Source: an uncultured Rhodanobacter sp.
GTDB lineage: Bacteria; Pseudomonadota; Gammaproteobacteria; Xanthomonadales; Rhodanobacteraceae
DNA length: 6,653 nucleotides
Direction of reading: 5' to 3'
Assembly: GCA_903827735.1 (NCBI GenBank)
Contig: CAIKJM010000267.1
Location: forward strand, 1-6,653
The translations under genes were made by a program, and so were the position numbers. Each line of letters begins with the position of its first letter. The first letter of the stretch is position 1. Shown here in pieces: positions 1 through 5,959 of this stretch. The notes below the pieces were generated by a model. The model did not search any database, had not been told where the DNA came from, and saw only the letters and a list, made by a program, of their open reading frames with translations.

Positions 1-29
1 CAGCGGAGCATTTTTTTTTGCATGACGAT
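1..29 (+). terminator. possible 3' end of an upstream terminator (T-tract)
   Basis: A run of nine T residues at 11-19 sits at the very left edge of the window, directly after GC-containing sequence. This is what the tail of an intrinsic terminator for a gene ending further left would look like. The gene usually found left of hupB is lon, but this is inferred from neighbourhood knowledge. The hairpin stem would be mostly outside the window and cannot be verified, so the call is weak. Confidence 0.25.
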
Positions 30-59
30 CATTGCAACGCAATGTTCAGTCGTGACTGA
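30..59. repeat. two adjacent short inverted repeats upstream of hupB
   Basis: Two perfect small palindromic units lie side by side. CATTGC-AAC-GCAATG occupies 30-44. TCAGTC-GT-GACTGA occupies 46-59. Each has 6-bp arms and a 2-3 nt centre. They lie about 70-95 bp upstream of the candidate hupB -35 element. They could be protein-binding sites or remnants of the upstream gene's 3' end. No known regulator consensus was recognised. Confidence 0.35.
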
Positions 60-315
60 TGGAGTTTTGTTTCGCAACCGATTTTGTCAAGTGTGTACAG
101 GCCAAAAACGTTGGTGCAGCTTGTGTTGCGGAGTCTGGCAACGCACTGGTATAAAGGCGTTATCGCAATCCAGGCGCTACGTGTGAGCGCAGTCATGCAG
201 GGTTGCGTAACGGCGCTTAGCAAGAGTAAGAGCAAAGATTTAACCATCCGCGTCGGCGCCTTTTCCTCCATTTCCGATAAACGCCGGCCGTAAACCGAAT
301 CAAGGGAGTTTCTCA
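60..315 (+). other. non-coding leader region upstream of hupB
   Basis: No credible gene is visible between the left edge and hupB. The short open frames here lack recognisable protein character. The stretch holds the candidate promoter at 126-155. A presumed 5' untranslated leader of about 150 nt follows, with a small possible hairpin: GCGCT at 174-178 pairing with AGCGC at 186-190. The hupB ribosome-binding site AGGGAG lies at 303-308, seven bases before the start codon. Most of the leader looks like ordinary intergenic DNA. Confidence 0.55.
126..155 (+). promoter_or_regulatory. candidate sigma-70 promoter for hupB (extended -10)
   Basis: TATAAA at 150-155 matches five of six bases of the -10 consensus. 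It is preceded by TG at 147-148, spaced as in an extended -10 element (TGnTATAAA). An 18-nt spacer separates it from a weak -35 candidate, TTGCGG at 126-131. Transcription would begin near 161-163, giving a leader of about 150 nt before hupB. Because no terminator is seen after hupB, this promoter may also drive the two tRNA genes. It was judged by eye only. Confidence 0.4.
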
Positions 316-588
316 ATGAATAAAACTGATCTGATCAATGCCATCGCCGAATCCGCCGAGTTGACCAAGGCCGACGCCGGCCGCGCACTGGAGGCATTCT
401 TCGCCACCGTGCAGAAGTCGTTGAAAGCGGGCGAGGACGTTTCGGTGGTCGGTTTCGGCACCTTCACTGTGCGCAAGCGCGCAGCACGCACCGGCCGTAA
501 CCCGCGCACGAACGAAGCGATCAAGATCAAGGCCTCGAAGGTACCCGCTTTCAAGGCTGGCAAGACGCTTAAGGATGCCTTAAACTAA
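316..588 (+). CDS. hupB: DNA-binding protein HU (beta-type)
   Basis: This 90-residue protein has the standard length and full sequence pattern of the HU/IHF family of small dimeric nucleoid proteins. HU binds DNA with little sequence specificity, bends it, and helps compact the chromosome and support replication, repair and transcription. The N-terminal helices (MNKTDLINAIAESAELTKAD) are typical. The signature segment GFGTFTVRKRAARTGRNPRT lies at about residues 46-65. It contains the basic beta-arm and the arm-tip proline (P63) that intercalates into DNA. The C-terminal helix ends in KAGKTLKDALN. HU rather than IHF is chosen from the overall pattern and the neighbourhood: hupB next to ppiD, normally downstream of lon. 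The start is supported by AGGGAG seven bases upstream. The stop lies 16 nt before tRNA-Val with no terminator between, so the messenger probably runs on into the tRNAs. Confidence 0.96.
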   Translation: MNKTDLINAIAESAELTKADAGRALEAFFATVQKSLKAGEDVSVVGFGTFTVRKRAARTGRNPRTNEAIKIKASKVPAFKAGKTLKDALN

Positions 589-604
589 GCGGCTGCTTGG
601 TTTC

Positions 605-679
<75 letters not shown>

Positions 680-688
680 GAAAAATGT

Positions 689-765
689 GGAGCGGTAGTT
701 CAGTTGGTTAGAATGCTGGCCTGTCACGCCGGAGGTCGCGGGTTCGAGTCCCGTCCGCTCCGCCA
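689..765 (+). tRNA. tRNA-Asp (anticodon GTC)
   Basis: Acceptor arm GGAGCGG (689-695) pairs with CCGCTCC (755-761), followed by discriminator G762 and an encoded CCA at 763-765. The anticodon stem CTGGC/GCCGG encloses loop CTGTCAC, giving anticodon GTC at 723-725, which reads aspartate GAY codons. The T arm GCGGG-TTCGAGT-CCCGT is normal. Only 9 nt separate it from tRNA-Val, and a hairpin terminator follows within 10 nt, so the two tRNAs are probably cotranscribed. Confidence 0.97.
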
Positions 766-773
766 CAGTTCGC

Positions 774-803
774 AAGGGCGCCCCTGTGGCGCCTTTGTTA
801 TTT
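774..803 (+). terminator. intrinsic terminator after the tRNA pair
   Basis: AAGGGCGCC (774-782) pairs with GGCGCCTTT (788-796) across a 5-nt loop, a 9-bp stem with one G-U pair. A T-rich tail (GTTATTT) follows to 803. It is placed just after tRNA-Asp and would end the hupB-tRNA-Val-tRNA-Asp transcript. The T-tract is interrupted, so efficiency is uncertain. Confidence 0.6.
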
Positions 804-907
804 CGGCAGTGCGCGTTTGTTGGGGTGCAGTAAACAGGTAGTAGCCGTTCACGGCGATGTCTGGACTACTGTGGGGTACCCGTTTGGCGCGCCATCAATC
901 ACGTTGC

Positions 908-913
908 GGGAAG
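908..913 (+). promoter_or_regulatory. ribosome-binding site deciding the ppiD start
   Basis: GGGAAG lies six bases before the ATG at 920. The in-frame ATG at 857 has no comparable purine-rich element. It would add 21 residues (MSGLLWGTRLARHQSRCGKIS) ahead of the membrane anchor that are not expected in this family. Confidence 0.65.
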
Positions 914-919
914 ATTTCG

Positions 920-2851
920 ATGCTGCAGGCAATACGTAACAAGATGCATGGGTGGCCCTCGGTCATTCTTCTGGGTATTTGCGTTTTGGCGATGTCGCTG
1001 TTCGGTATGGAAAGTTATTTCACCTCACGCAACGACACGTTCGTGGCCAAGGTCGGCAAGCATGAAATCACCCAGAACGATTTCCAGACACGCGTGAACC
1101 AACGGCGCCAGCAGCTCAGCGAGCAGGAGGGCGATCAGTTCGATTCCACCGCGTTTGAAAAGCCCGAGGTCAAGCAGCAGATTCTCGATGCAATGGTCGA
1201 TCAGCAGCTCCTGCTGCAGGCGAACGACGACTGGGGCATGCGCGTTTCAGATCAGGCAGTGCGCGATTACATCGCGACGATCCCCGCCTTTCAGCTCAAC
1301 AACCAGTTTGACCCGACCACCTACCGCACCTATCTCGAGAGTCAGCGGCAGACGCCCGACAGTTTCGAGAACGAAATTCGCTCCTCGTTGGCGACTCAGC
1401 TGATTCCCGATGCTGTCAACGACAGCACCATTATCAGCGATGCCACTACGGATCGTTTTCTCGGTCTGATCAGCCAGCGCCGTGATCTTCGTTACTTCGT
1501 GCTGCCGCGGCCGAAACTGGCAGACGCCAACGTCACCGATGCCCAGATCGATGCCTACTATAAGGCGCACCAGGCCGATTACATGAATCCCGAGCAGGTC
1601 TCGGTGAAGTATCTCGAAGTCAACGGCGCCGATCTGAAGCCCGATGCGGCGCCCAGCGACGACGAGCTCAAAAAACGCTACGAGGACGAAAAGCAGCGCT
1701 TCATACAGCCCGAGCAGCGGCTGGTGTCGCACATCCTCATCAACGTGCCGACCAACGCCACCCCGGATCAGCAGAAAGCGGCGCTGGCCAAGGCCGAGAA
1801 GATTGCGGCGCAGGCGACCCCGGGCAATTTCGCCAGTCTGGCCAAGCAGGATTCCGACGATCTGGGTTCCAAGATCCAGGGCGGCGATCTGGGCTGGCTG
1901 CAGAAGGGTGTGACCAATGCGCCGTTCGAAGCGGCGATGTTCGCGCTACAGAAAAACCAGATTTCCAAGCCGGTGCTGTCGCCCGACGGCTACCACATCA
2001 TCTTCCTGCGCGATCTTCGCAGCGGTGAGTCCAAGCCCTTCAACGAAGTGCGCGATCAGCTGGTCAAAGAGCTTTCCACCGGTGGCAAGGATCGCAAATA
2101 CAACGAGGTGGCCGGCAAGCTTTCCGACAACACCTATCAGAACCCGTCGTCGCTCGAGCCCGCCGCCGCGGCGCTGAGCCTGCCGATCAAGACGACGGCC
2201 CTGTTCTCGCGCAAGGGCGGCAGTGATCCGCTGTCCTCGAACCCCAAGTTCGTCGCGGCTGCATTTGGCGACGACGTGCTGGTTCAGGGCAACAACTCGG
2301 CGCTGGTCGATCTGGGCAACAACCATTCGGTGGTGATGCATATCGACAAGCACGTGCCTGCAGCACTGCGTCCGCTGGCCGAGGTCAAGGCTGACGTGCA
2401 GAAGAAAATTCTCGACGAGCGCACGCTCGCTGCTGAAAAGAAGCAGGCGCAGGACATGGTTGCTGCTTTGAACAAAGGTGAGGCCATGCAGTCCGTCGCC
2501 GCGTCGGTCAACGCTCCGCTGAAGACCGTGGCCGACGCCGTTCGCAGCCAGGCGCCGCAGGCTTCTGCAACGACCACGCCGACGCCGGCGCCGCTGTTAA
2601 AGCAGGCGTTTTTGATGCCGCATCCGCTAGCCGGCAAGTCGCAGTTCGCCGCGGTGGACATGGGTGACGGCACGTTCGCGCTGCTGGCGGTGGACAAGGT
2701 ACAGGATGGTGATCTTTCGAAGGTGCCACCGGAAGAGCGTGACGCTCTTCGCCAGCAGATGGCGCAGGCCTACGGTGCGGAGGCGACCAGCGAGCTGATC
2801 GATCAGCTCAGAGCCAAGACGAAGATCCAGATCAACAAGGCGCAGATGTAG
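920..2851 (+). CDS. ppiD: SurA N-terminal domain/parvulin chaperone PpiD
   Basis: This 643-residue protein is close to the length of E. coli PpiD (about 620). PpiD is an inner-membrane-anchored periplasmic chaperone that works near the Sec translocon on emerging envelope proteins. A short N-terminus, MLQAIRNKMHGW, is followed by one membrane segment at about residues 12-30. The SurA-like helical chaperone region covers about 43-170, including the family motif IPAFQ at 121-125. A parvulin/rotamase domain lies at about 267-368, recognised by RLVSHILI (from 267), GGDLGW (321-326) and GYHII (357-361). A large C-terminal helical region includes a Thr/Pro/Ala-rich linker at about 551-558. The parvulin domain of E. 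coli PpiD is regarded as having little or no isomerase activity. Whether this copy is active cannot be told from sequence. The start at 920 is chosen for its ribosome-binding site and N-terminal pattern; 857 is an in-frame alternative. Confidence 0.93.
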   Translation: MLQAIRNKMHGWPSVILLGICVLAMSLFGMESYFTSRNDTFVAKVGKHEITQNDFQTRVNQRRQQLSEQEGDQFDSTAFEKPEVKQQILDAMVDQQLLLQANDDWGMRVSDQAVRDYIATIPAFQLNNQFDPTTYRTYLESQRQTPDSFENEIRSSLATQLIPDAVNDSTIISDATTDRFLGLISQRRDLRYFVLPRPKLADANVTDAQIDAYYKAHQADYMNPEQVSVKYLEVNGADLKPDAAPSDDELKKRYEDEKQRFIQPEQRLVSHILINVPTNATPDQQKAALAKAEKIAAQATPGNFASLAKQDSDDLGSKIQGGDLGWLQKGVTNAPFEAAMFALQKNQISKPVLSPDGYHIIFLRDLRSGESKPFNEVRDQLVKELSTGGKDRKYNEVAGKLSDNTYQNPSSLEPAAAALSLPIKTTALFSRKGGSDPLSSNPKFVAAAFGDDVLVQGNNSALVDLGNNHSVVMHIDKHVPAALRPLAEVKADVQKKILDERTLAAEKKQAQDMVAALNKGEAMQSVAASVNAPLKTVADAVRSQAPQASATTTPTPAPLLKQAFLMPHPLAGKSQFAAVDMGDGTFALLAVDKVQDGDLSKVPPEERDALRQQMAQAYGAEATSELIDQLRAKTKIQINKAQM

Positions 2852-2877
2852 TTTTCAACGCTGCACCAATGCACGAT

Positions 2878-2918
2878 CCAGCAAAAAGGGCAGCCGGCGA
2901 GGCTGCCCTTTTTGCTGG
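2878..2918. terminator. perfect bidirectional terminator between ppiD and mltD
   Basis: Arms at 2878-2895 and 2901-2918 are perfect 18-nt reverse complements around loop GGCGA. The GC-rich inner stem GGGCAGCC/GGCTGCCC is flanked by five A on the left and five T on the right. Each strand therefore presents a hairpin followed by a U-tract. It lies 26 nt after the ppiD stop and 13 nt beyond the mltD stop, as expected for a shared terminator of converging genes. Confidence 0.93.
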
Positions 2919-2931
2919 TCTGTTTTGACGT

Positions 2932-4152
2932 TCAGGCGCCGCCGCTCACTTTAAGCACCTGCCCGGGCTTCAGCGCCAGGCCGTGCAGATGATTCCACCG
3001 CTGAAGTTCCTTTGTGCTGACCGAATACCGGCGTGCAATTTGCCAAAGGCTTTCGCCGTTCTTGACCGTATGCGTTTTTTCGTTCGTTCGCGACTTCGGA
3101 GATGTCGAATCACCGCTTTCGGCAGTAACCGGTAGCGCATCCTCGGCCGGCTGCGTGACATTGGCGTCCGCAGCGCTCGGCAACTGCAGCAGCGAATCAC
3201 GAAACTGCTGCGCATGGTTGGCTGGCAACAGCACATAGGACACGGCGCCGGCATCCATCGTGTTGCCACGAAACGCCGCGTTGAGATCCTTCATCGTGCT
3301 CACCGGTAAGCCCGCCTGATCCGCGGCCTTGGCCATCGGCATGGACTGCGAGATGCTCACCTGCACCAGATGTTGTTCGTCGGAAATGGTTGGCAAGCTG
3401 ACGCCGAAACGTTCCGGTTCGCGTACCACGCAGGCCATCGCCAGCAGTCGCGTGAGATGCTCTTTCGTGCCGCTTTTGACGGGCAAGCGCGGGATCACTG
3501 GTTGTGCCGGCGGCGTGCCGTATTTGCCGACCAGCTTTTCGATGTTGAATTCGCCCGTGTTGTACGCATAGTCGACTACGCGCCAGTCGTCGAACGTGTC
3601 GTGATAGTGGCTGAGCAGTTTCATCACGGCGTTGGCGGAGGCATCCACGTCGAGTCGCGCATCGAAGCGGCCGTCTACCCGCAGTCCCATCTTGTTGGCC
3701 GTCATCGGAATGATCTGCCACATGCCGGCGGGCCGGTTGCGGCGCCCTGGCAGCGATTGAAAACCGCTTTCGATCCACGGCAGCAGCGCGAATTCGCCAG
3801 CGACGCCGTAGCGCTCGGCTACCTCATGGACATAGATCAACTGCGGCATCGCCTGGCGCAGCTGATCCTCGAAGTGGTCGGGATTTTTGGTGTAGCGCTG
3901 CGCCCACGCAAGAACAGCAGGGTCCGCGTCGCAATCACTCATCGCAAAACTACTGCGCATTTGCGGCCAAAAGTCGGTGACCTCAGGCACGCTGATAGAC
4001 GGCGGTGTGACCGGCTGCGGTGTCACGTGATTTACAACGACAACGGGCTTTTTGATGGCCGCTCGGCGTGGACCTTGAGACGGCGTGCCGGCGCATGCGG
4101 CCAAGAGTATCGATAGGGCCGGCAGCAGCGGTCGCCATCGCCGGGCGTTCAA
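2932..4152 (-). CDS. mltD: membrane-bound lytic murein transglycosylase D (lipoprotein, LysM)
   Basis: This 406-residue lytic transglycosylase cleaves the glycan strands of peptidoglycan, leaving 1,6-anhydro ends, at the cell envelope. The N-terminus has a basic head, a hydrophobic stretch and lipobox LAAC. Cys20 would be lipidated after signal peptidase II cleavage. The SLT domain lies at about residues 110-235, with catalytic Glu128 in WIESGF, then GMWQIIP, DARLDV and AYNTGE, in the order seen in E. coli MltD. A degenerate LysM-like segment follows at about 262-311. One clear C-terminal LysM (HTVKNGESLWQIARRYSVS onward) covers about 360-402 and binds peptidoglycan. The TTG start at 4152 overlaps the gloB stop as TTGA, has AAGGA nine bases upstream, and places the signal peptide at the very N-terminus. 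A GTG at 4233 would add 27 arginine-rich residues inside gloB. It is translationally coupled to gloB. Confidence 0.92.
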   Translation of the reverse strand: MNARRWRPLLPALSILLAACAGTPSQGPRRAAIKKPVVVVNHVTPQPVTPPSISVPEVTDFWPQMRSSFAMSDCDADPAVLAWAQRYTKNPDHFEDQLRQAMPQLIYVHEVAERYGVAGEFALLPWIESGFQSLPGRRNRPAGMWQIIPMTANKMGLRVDGRFDARLDVDASANAVMKLLSHYHDTFDDWRVVDYAYNTGEFNIEKLVGKYGTPPAQPVIPRLPVKSGTKEHLTRLLAMACVVREPERFGVSLPTISDEQHLVQVSISQSMPMAKAADQAGLPVSTMKDLNAAFRGNTMDAGAVSYVLLPANHAQQFRDSLLQLPSAADANVTQPAEDALPVTAESGDSTSPKSRTNEKTHTVKNGESLWQIARRYSVSTKELQRWNHLHGLALKPGQVLKVSGGA

Positions 4153-4913
4153 CGGAAGGCATCCTTGGCGCTGCGCAATGCGGCGAAACGGGCGCTGCGA
4201 TCGCGGCCAGCGACGCCGTGCCCGCTGCACCACTGCACGACGTCCTCGCTGTCCACTCGCAAGAAAGGATTGGTCGCGCGCTCGACCGCCAGTGACACGG
4301 GCAACGTCGGCATGCCCTGCGTGCGCAGGGCCGCCACTTCGTTCATCCGCTCATGCAGCCGGGGATTGTGCGGCTCGATGGTGCTGGCAAAGCGCCCGTT
4401 GGTTTGGGTGTACTCGTGGCCACCGCAAACTTCGGTGGCGTCGGGCAGTGCGGACAGGCGATCCAGCGAGCTAAGCATCTGCTGCGGCGTGCCTTCAAAG
4501 AGTCGGCCGCAGCCCATGCTGAACAGGGTGTCGCCGCAGAACAGCCGGCCGGCGCCGGCGTAGGCCACGTGGCTGAGCGTATGCCCAGGAACCGCGATCA
4601 CCTCGAACTCCACGCTTGGCGACGCCAGCGCGATGCGCTCGCCGTCATGTACGCGCACCGTGGCTTCACCGATCCGGTCATCGACTGGCGCATACACGGG
4701 TACGTCGTAGTGGCGACGCAGCTCGGCCACGCCGCCGATATGATCGGGATGATGATGCGTCAGCAGAATCGCCTGCAGGCTGAGACGTCGCTCCGCCAAC
4801 GCGTGCCGTACCACCGCGGCGTCGCCCGGATCGACGACGAGGGCCATCGCTTCGTTGTCATGCATGAGCCAGATGTAGTTATCGGCAAGCGCCGGCAAAG
4901 GTATGAGGTGCAC
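4149..4913 (-). CDS. gloB: hydroxyacylglutathione hydrolase (glyoxalase II)
   Basis: This 254-residue metallo-beta-lactamase-fold enzyme hydrolyses S-D-lactoylglutathione to D-lactate and glutathione. It is the second step of methylglyoxal detoxification in the cytoplasm. The binuclear metal site is complete: THHHPDH at 52-58 (H53, H55, D57, H58), H111 in PGHT, D128 in CGDTLF and H166 in GGHEYT. The HAGH C-terminal domain carries the conserved NPFLR segment (from N215) and ends in ALRSAKDAFR, as usual for the family. Length matches E. coli GloB (about 251). The start is a GTG at 4913, giving MHLIPLPALADNYIW, aligned with the family N-terminus, and GGAG lies six bases upstream. It is the first gene of a two-gene operon with mltD. 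No convincing promoter was seen upstream. Confidence 0.96.
   Translation of the reverse strand: MHLIPLPALADNYIWLMHDNEAMALVVDPGDAAVVRHALAERRLSLQAILLTHHHPDHIGGVAELRRHYDVPVYAPVDDRIGEATVRVHDGERIALASPSVEFEVIAVPGHTLSHVAYAGAGRLFCGDTLFSMGCGRLFEGTPQQMLSSLDRLSALPDATEVCGGHEYTQTNGRFASTIEPHNPRLHERMNEVAALRTQGMPTLPVSLAVERATNPFLRVDSEDVVQWCSGHGVAGRDRSARFAALRSAKDAFR
4162..4166 (-). promoter_or_regulatory. ribosome-binding site for the TTG start of mltD
   Basis: Read on the minus strand, AAGGA lies nine bases before the TTG at 4152, inside the last codons of gloB. It supports the short, signal-peptide-first form of MltD over the longer GTG-started frame. Confidence 0.55.
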
Positions 4914-4960
4914 GAGGATCTCCGAACTCTCTAAATCGACAATCTGACGATGGGTACCGC

Positions 4961-4974
4961 ACCGCCGCGGCGGT
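4961..4974. repeat. perfect 14-bp palindrome
   Basis: ACCGCCGCGGCGGT is its own reverse complement and lies 48 bp upstream of the gloB start codon. It could be an operator for gloB-mltD. A 14-bp palindrome built from CG-rich triplets can also arise by chance in GC-rich DNA. Confidence 0.35.
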
Positions 4975-5088
4975 CACGCGCCTTCTTCGCGGCTGGAGCA
5001 GCTGGCGCATGCGTGAGGCCGGCGGTCGTCTGGTGTTCGGTCATCCCCTTGCGTGAATACTTCGTCGGGCGGGCGTCAGCCGGGCGAC

Positions 5089-5094
5089 TATAAA
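5089..5094 (+). promoter_or_regulatory. possible -10 element for the yafS-like/rnhA/dnaQ operon
   Basis: TATAAA matches five of six bases of the sigma-70 -10 consensus in an otherwise GC-rich stretch, about 150 bp upstream of the first gene. The nearest -35-like sequence, TTCGTC at 5061-5066, is 22 nt away, which is too far. No extended -10 TG is present, so the call is tentative. Confidence 0.25.
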
Positions 5095-5234
5095 CAGCTC
5101 CGTTCGGTGGGTCGTTATACAGGCGTTAACCGCAGGCGGAATGGTTCAGCTTGCCAGTCGCGTTCTGGAAGCCTTCGGTGCGCGAGCGGCACCGCCTTGC
5201 CGTGAGCCGCTACACTCGCTCGGTAGTTTCAACC

Positions 5235-5240
5235 GGAAAG
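5235..5240 (+). promoter_or_regulatory. ribosome-binding site deciding the yafS-like start
   Basis: GGAAAG lies five bases before the ATG at 5246. The earlier in-frame ATG at 5141 has only AGG four bases upstream. Its extra 35 residues do not resemble the family N-terminus. Confidence 0.55.
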
Positions 5241-5245
5241 ACGGC

Positions 5246-5935
5246 ATGTCCCGACGCGACGAAAACATTTACGCCAGTGCGCCGGTACGCCGCTTGCAGG
5301 ACGAGCAGACGCGGGCGATGACGCCTGCCTTGCAGCGCTGCGTGGGCGACTACGCCCTGCTGATCGGCACCTCGCCCGAAGGTGTTTCGCCACCGGCGCT
5401 GCCCATGCTTGGATGCTGGATCCACCTGCACCTGCAAGGCGGGCGCTATCGCGGCGATCTGCTGGCGGCGGGCGACGAGTCGCTGCCGTTTATCGATGAT
5501 GCCTTTCAGCTGGTGCTTTTGCAGCACGCTCTGGAAGCCAGCGCGGTGCCGGGCCCCTTGCTGGACGAGGCAATTCGCGTGCTGGCACCGGGCGGTGTGC
5601 TGGCGATCACCGGCGTGCATCCGATGAGCGCGTGGGCGCCCTGGTTTCGCTGGCGCTCGCGTAGCGCGGTTTTCAAGCTCAGCATGCCGCTGCGTTTGAT
5701 GACGGACCTGCAGCGCGAGGGTTTCGAGATCGAGCAGGCCCAGCGCGTCGGCTGCGTGCTGCCGGGCAGTGCAGCCGCGCACGCCTTGACCGCGAAGGTG
5801 TTGGGCGGCGGCTTCGTGCTTATCGCACGCAAGCGCCGACGCGTGGTGACGCCGCTGCGGATTCAGCCCACGCCCGTCGCGGTGCCGGCAACCGGTCGAC
5901 TGTCGCCAAGCACGCGGCGCAGCGCAACCCTTTAG
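5246..5935 (+). CDS. YafS-like methyltransferase-fold protein
   Basis: This 229-residue protein resembles E. coli YafS, a class I methyltransferase-fold protein of unknown substrate, also encoded between gloB and rnhA. The second half of the fold is recognisable. SLPFIDDAFQLVLLQHALE at 79-97 resembles the SAM-methyltransferase segment with acidic residues and a hydrophobic strand. IRVLAPGGVLAITGVHP at 110-126 matches the conserved RVL.PGG.L.I.G strand. The C-terminal ARKR...TPLR segment at about 194-205 also recalls YafS, followed by a basic, proline-containing tail. The expected glycine-rich SAM loop is poor: LLIGTSPEG at 38-46. SAM binding is therefore likely but not certain. The start at 5246 has a good ribosome-binding site; a start at 5141 is possible. 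It lies 24 nt ahead of rnhA in the same operon. No signal peptide or membrane segment is seen. Confidence 0.82.
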   Translation: MSRRDENIYASAPVRRLQDEQTRAMTPALQRCVGDYALLIGTSPEGVSPPALPMLGCWIHLHLQGGRYRGDLLAAGDESLPFIDDAFQLVLLQHALEASAVPGPLLDEAIRVLAPGGVLAITGVHPMSAWAPWFRWRSRSAVFKLSMPLRLMTDLQREGFEIEQAQRVGCVLPGSAAAHALTAKVLGGGFVLIARKRRRVVTPLRIQPTPVAVPATGRLSPSTRRSATL

Positions 5936-5959
5936 AACTGACCAGAAAGACGAGTAACG

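Larger units (their letters stand above)
4914..5245. other. divergent intergenic region between gloB and the yafS-like gene
   Basis: About 330 bases separate the two divergent starts, and no convincing gene is visible. GGAG at 4920-4923 (minus strand) is the gloB ribosome-binding site. A perfect 14-bp palindrome sits at 4961-4974. A TATAAA at 5089-5094 (plus strand) resembles a -10 element for the rightward operon but has no well-spaced -35. TACACT at 5211-5216 is a second weak -10-like match. Promoters for both operons are expected here but cannot be fixed by eye. An in-frame ATG at 5141 could extend the rightward gene by 35 residues. Confidence 0.5.

Noticed and set aside
84..293. Small open frame in the hupB leader
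   Set aside because: It spans the candidate promoter, has no clear ribosome-binding site, and its translation has no recognisable features.
857..919. Longer N-terminus for ppiD starting at the ATG at 857
   Set aside because: It adds 21 residues before the family-like MLQAIRNKMHGW start and lacks the Shine-Dalgarno seen before 920.
804..919. Promoter for ppiD such as TTGTTG (817-822) with TAGTAG (839-844)
   Set aside because: The -10 matches only three of six bases and the spacing is 16 nt. The match is too weak to call, although ppiD needs some promoter after the terminator at 774-803.
1247..2353. Minus-strand open frames opposite ppiD
   Set aside because: They are antisense frames within a continuous, motif-bearing ppiD gene and show no protein family signal.
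3370..4116. 248-codon open frame on the plus strand opposite mltD
   Set aside because: It lies wholly antisense to a well-supported lytic transglycosylase, has no ribosome-binding site, and its translation has no recognisable family features. Long antisense frames are common opposite GC-rich genes.
4153..4233. Longer mltD starting at the GTG at 4233
   Set aside because: It would bury the lipoprotein signal behind an Arg-rich extension and overlap gloB by 85 nt, while a TTG with a Shine-Dalgarno sits exactly at the gloB stop.
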